DNA of 15,676 nt from Balneolaceae bacterium (GTDB lineage: Bacteria; Bacteroidota; Rhodothermia; Balneolales; Balneolaceae). The notes under the pieces were generated by a model. The model saw only the letters and a program-made list of their open reading frames with translations, ran no database searches and was not told the origin of the DNA. Numbering within the stretch: position 1 is the first letter of the stretch; every line of letters starts with the position of its first letter. Position numbers and translations under genes: made by a program. The stretch is from NCBI GenBank assembly GCA_007134665.1, contig SLKH01000363.1:1-15676 (forward strand). Direction: 5' to 3'. Shown here one piece after another: positions 15,628-15,676 of this stretch.

Positions 15628-15676
15628 TTTTATTTCTTTTTCTGTTGCCATCAATTGGCCAGGCCCAGTCTGGTTA
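15600..15676 (+). CDS. Start of an exported protein, signal peptide only (cut by window edge)
   Basis: A frame opened by TTG at 15600 gives M-ENRYRLY, then a hydrophobic stretch LILFLFLLPSI, then GQAQSG. This has the charged, hydrophobic and small-residue parts of a signal peptide with a likely cut after AQA-like GQAQ. The in-frame stop at 15585-15587 rules out a more upstream start, and no ATG or GTG occurs in the frame; CTG at 15624 is an alternative. It overlaps the last 28 bases of the NUDIX gene in another frame, which suggests it continues the operon. The mature protein is not visible, so no function can be given. Confidence 0.5.
   Translation, partial: MENRYRLYLILFLFLLPSIGQAQSG

Overview
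The window holds chromosomal housekeeping and cell-surface sugar genes from a bacterium that is probably in the Bacteroidota/Balneolota/Rhodothermota group. Three things suggest this: moderately AT-rich DNA with few strong ribosome binding sites; a good match to the Bacteroidota-type promoter (TTTG, 21-nt spacer, TAnnTTTG) in front of metG; and protein sequences of that style, such as the KLSTS form of the MetG signature and KPGKGG in EF-P. I favour a Balneolaceae-like organism, but this is inference from sequence style and not from a search. I see no rRNA, tRNA, CRISPR array, insertion sequence, phage gene or origin.

Left part, minus strand (read right to left). A partial gene is cut by the left edge. 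It encodes an exported protein with an N-terminal helical-repeat region and a C-terminal periplasmic-binding fold, an LpoA-like layout. Upstream of it lies a compact run transcribed leftwards: efp, accB, accC, gcvH, guaA, with gaps of only 6 to 26 bases. It links translation, the first step of fatty acid synthesis, one-carbon metabolism and GMP synthesis.

Middle part, minus strand. A second leftward run starts from the promoter at 11585-11617: metG, then a GH13 isoamylase/pullulanase-type debranching enzyme 9 bases later, then a sodium-coupled NSS transporter that starts with TTG. Upstream of metG is a separate SpoU/TrmH-family RNA methyltransferase gene with a GTG start.

Right part, plus strand. 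After a divergent 233-base intergenic region, greA, a UDP-glucose 6-dehydrogenase, a UDP-glucuronate decarboxylase and a NUDIX hydrolase follow each other with gaps of 3 and 5 bases and one 8-base overlap. The two middle enzymes together convert UDP-glucose to UDP-glucuronate and then UDP-xylose, so this operon probably supplies nucleotide sugars for surface polysaccharide. The last 77 bases begin another gene whose first residues look like a signal peptide; it overlaps the end of the NUDIX gene and is cut by the right edge.

I do not see a clearly new biological system. The points most worth a second look are the two partial edge genes, the greA-led UDP-xylose operon, and the promoter upstream of metG.
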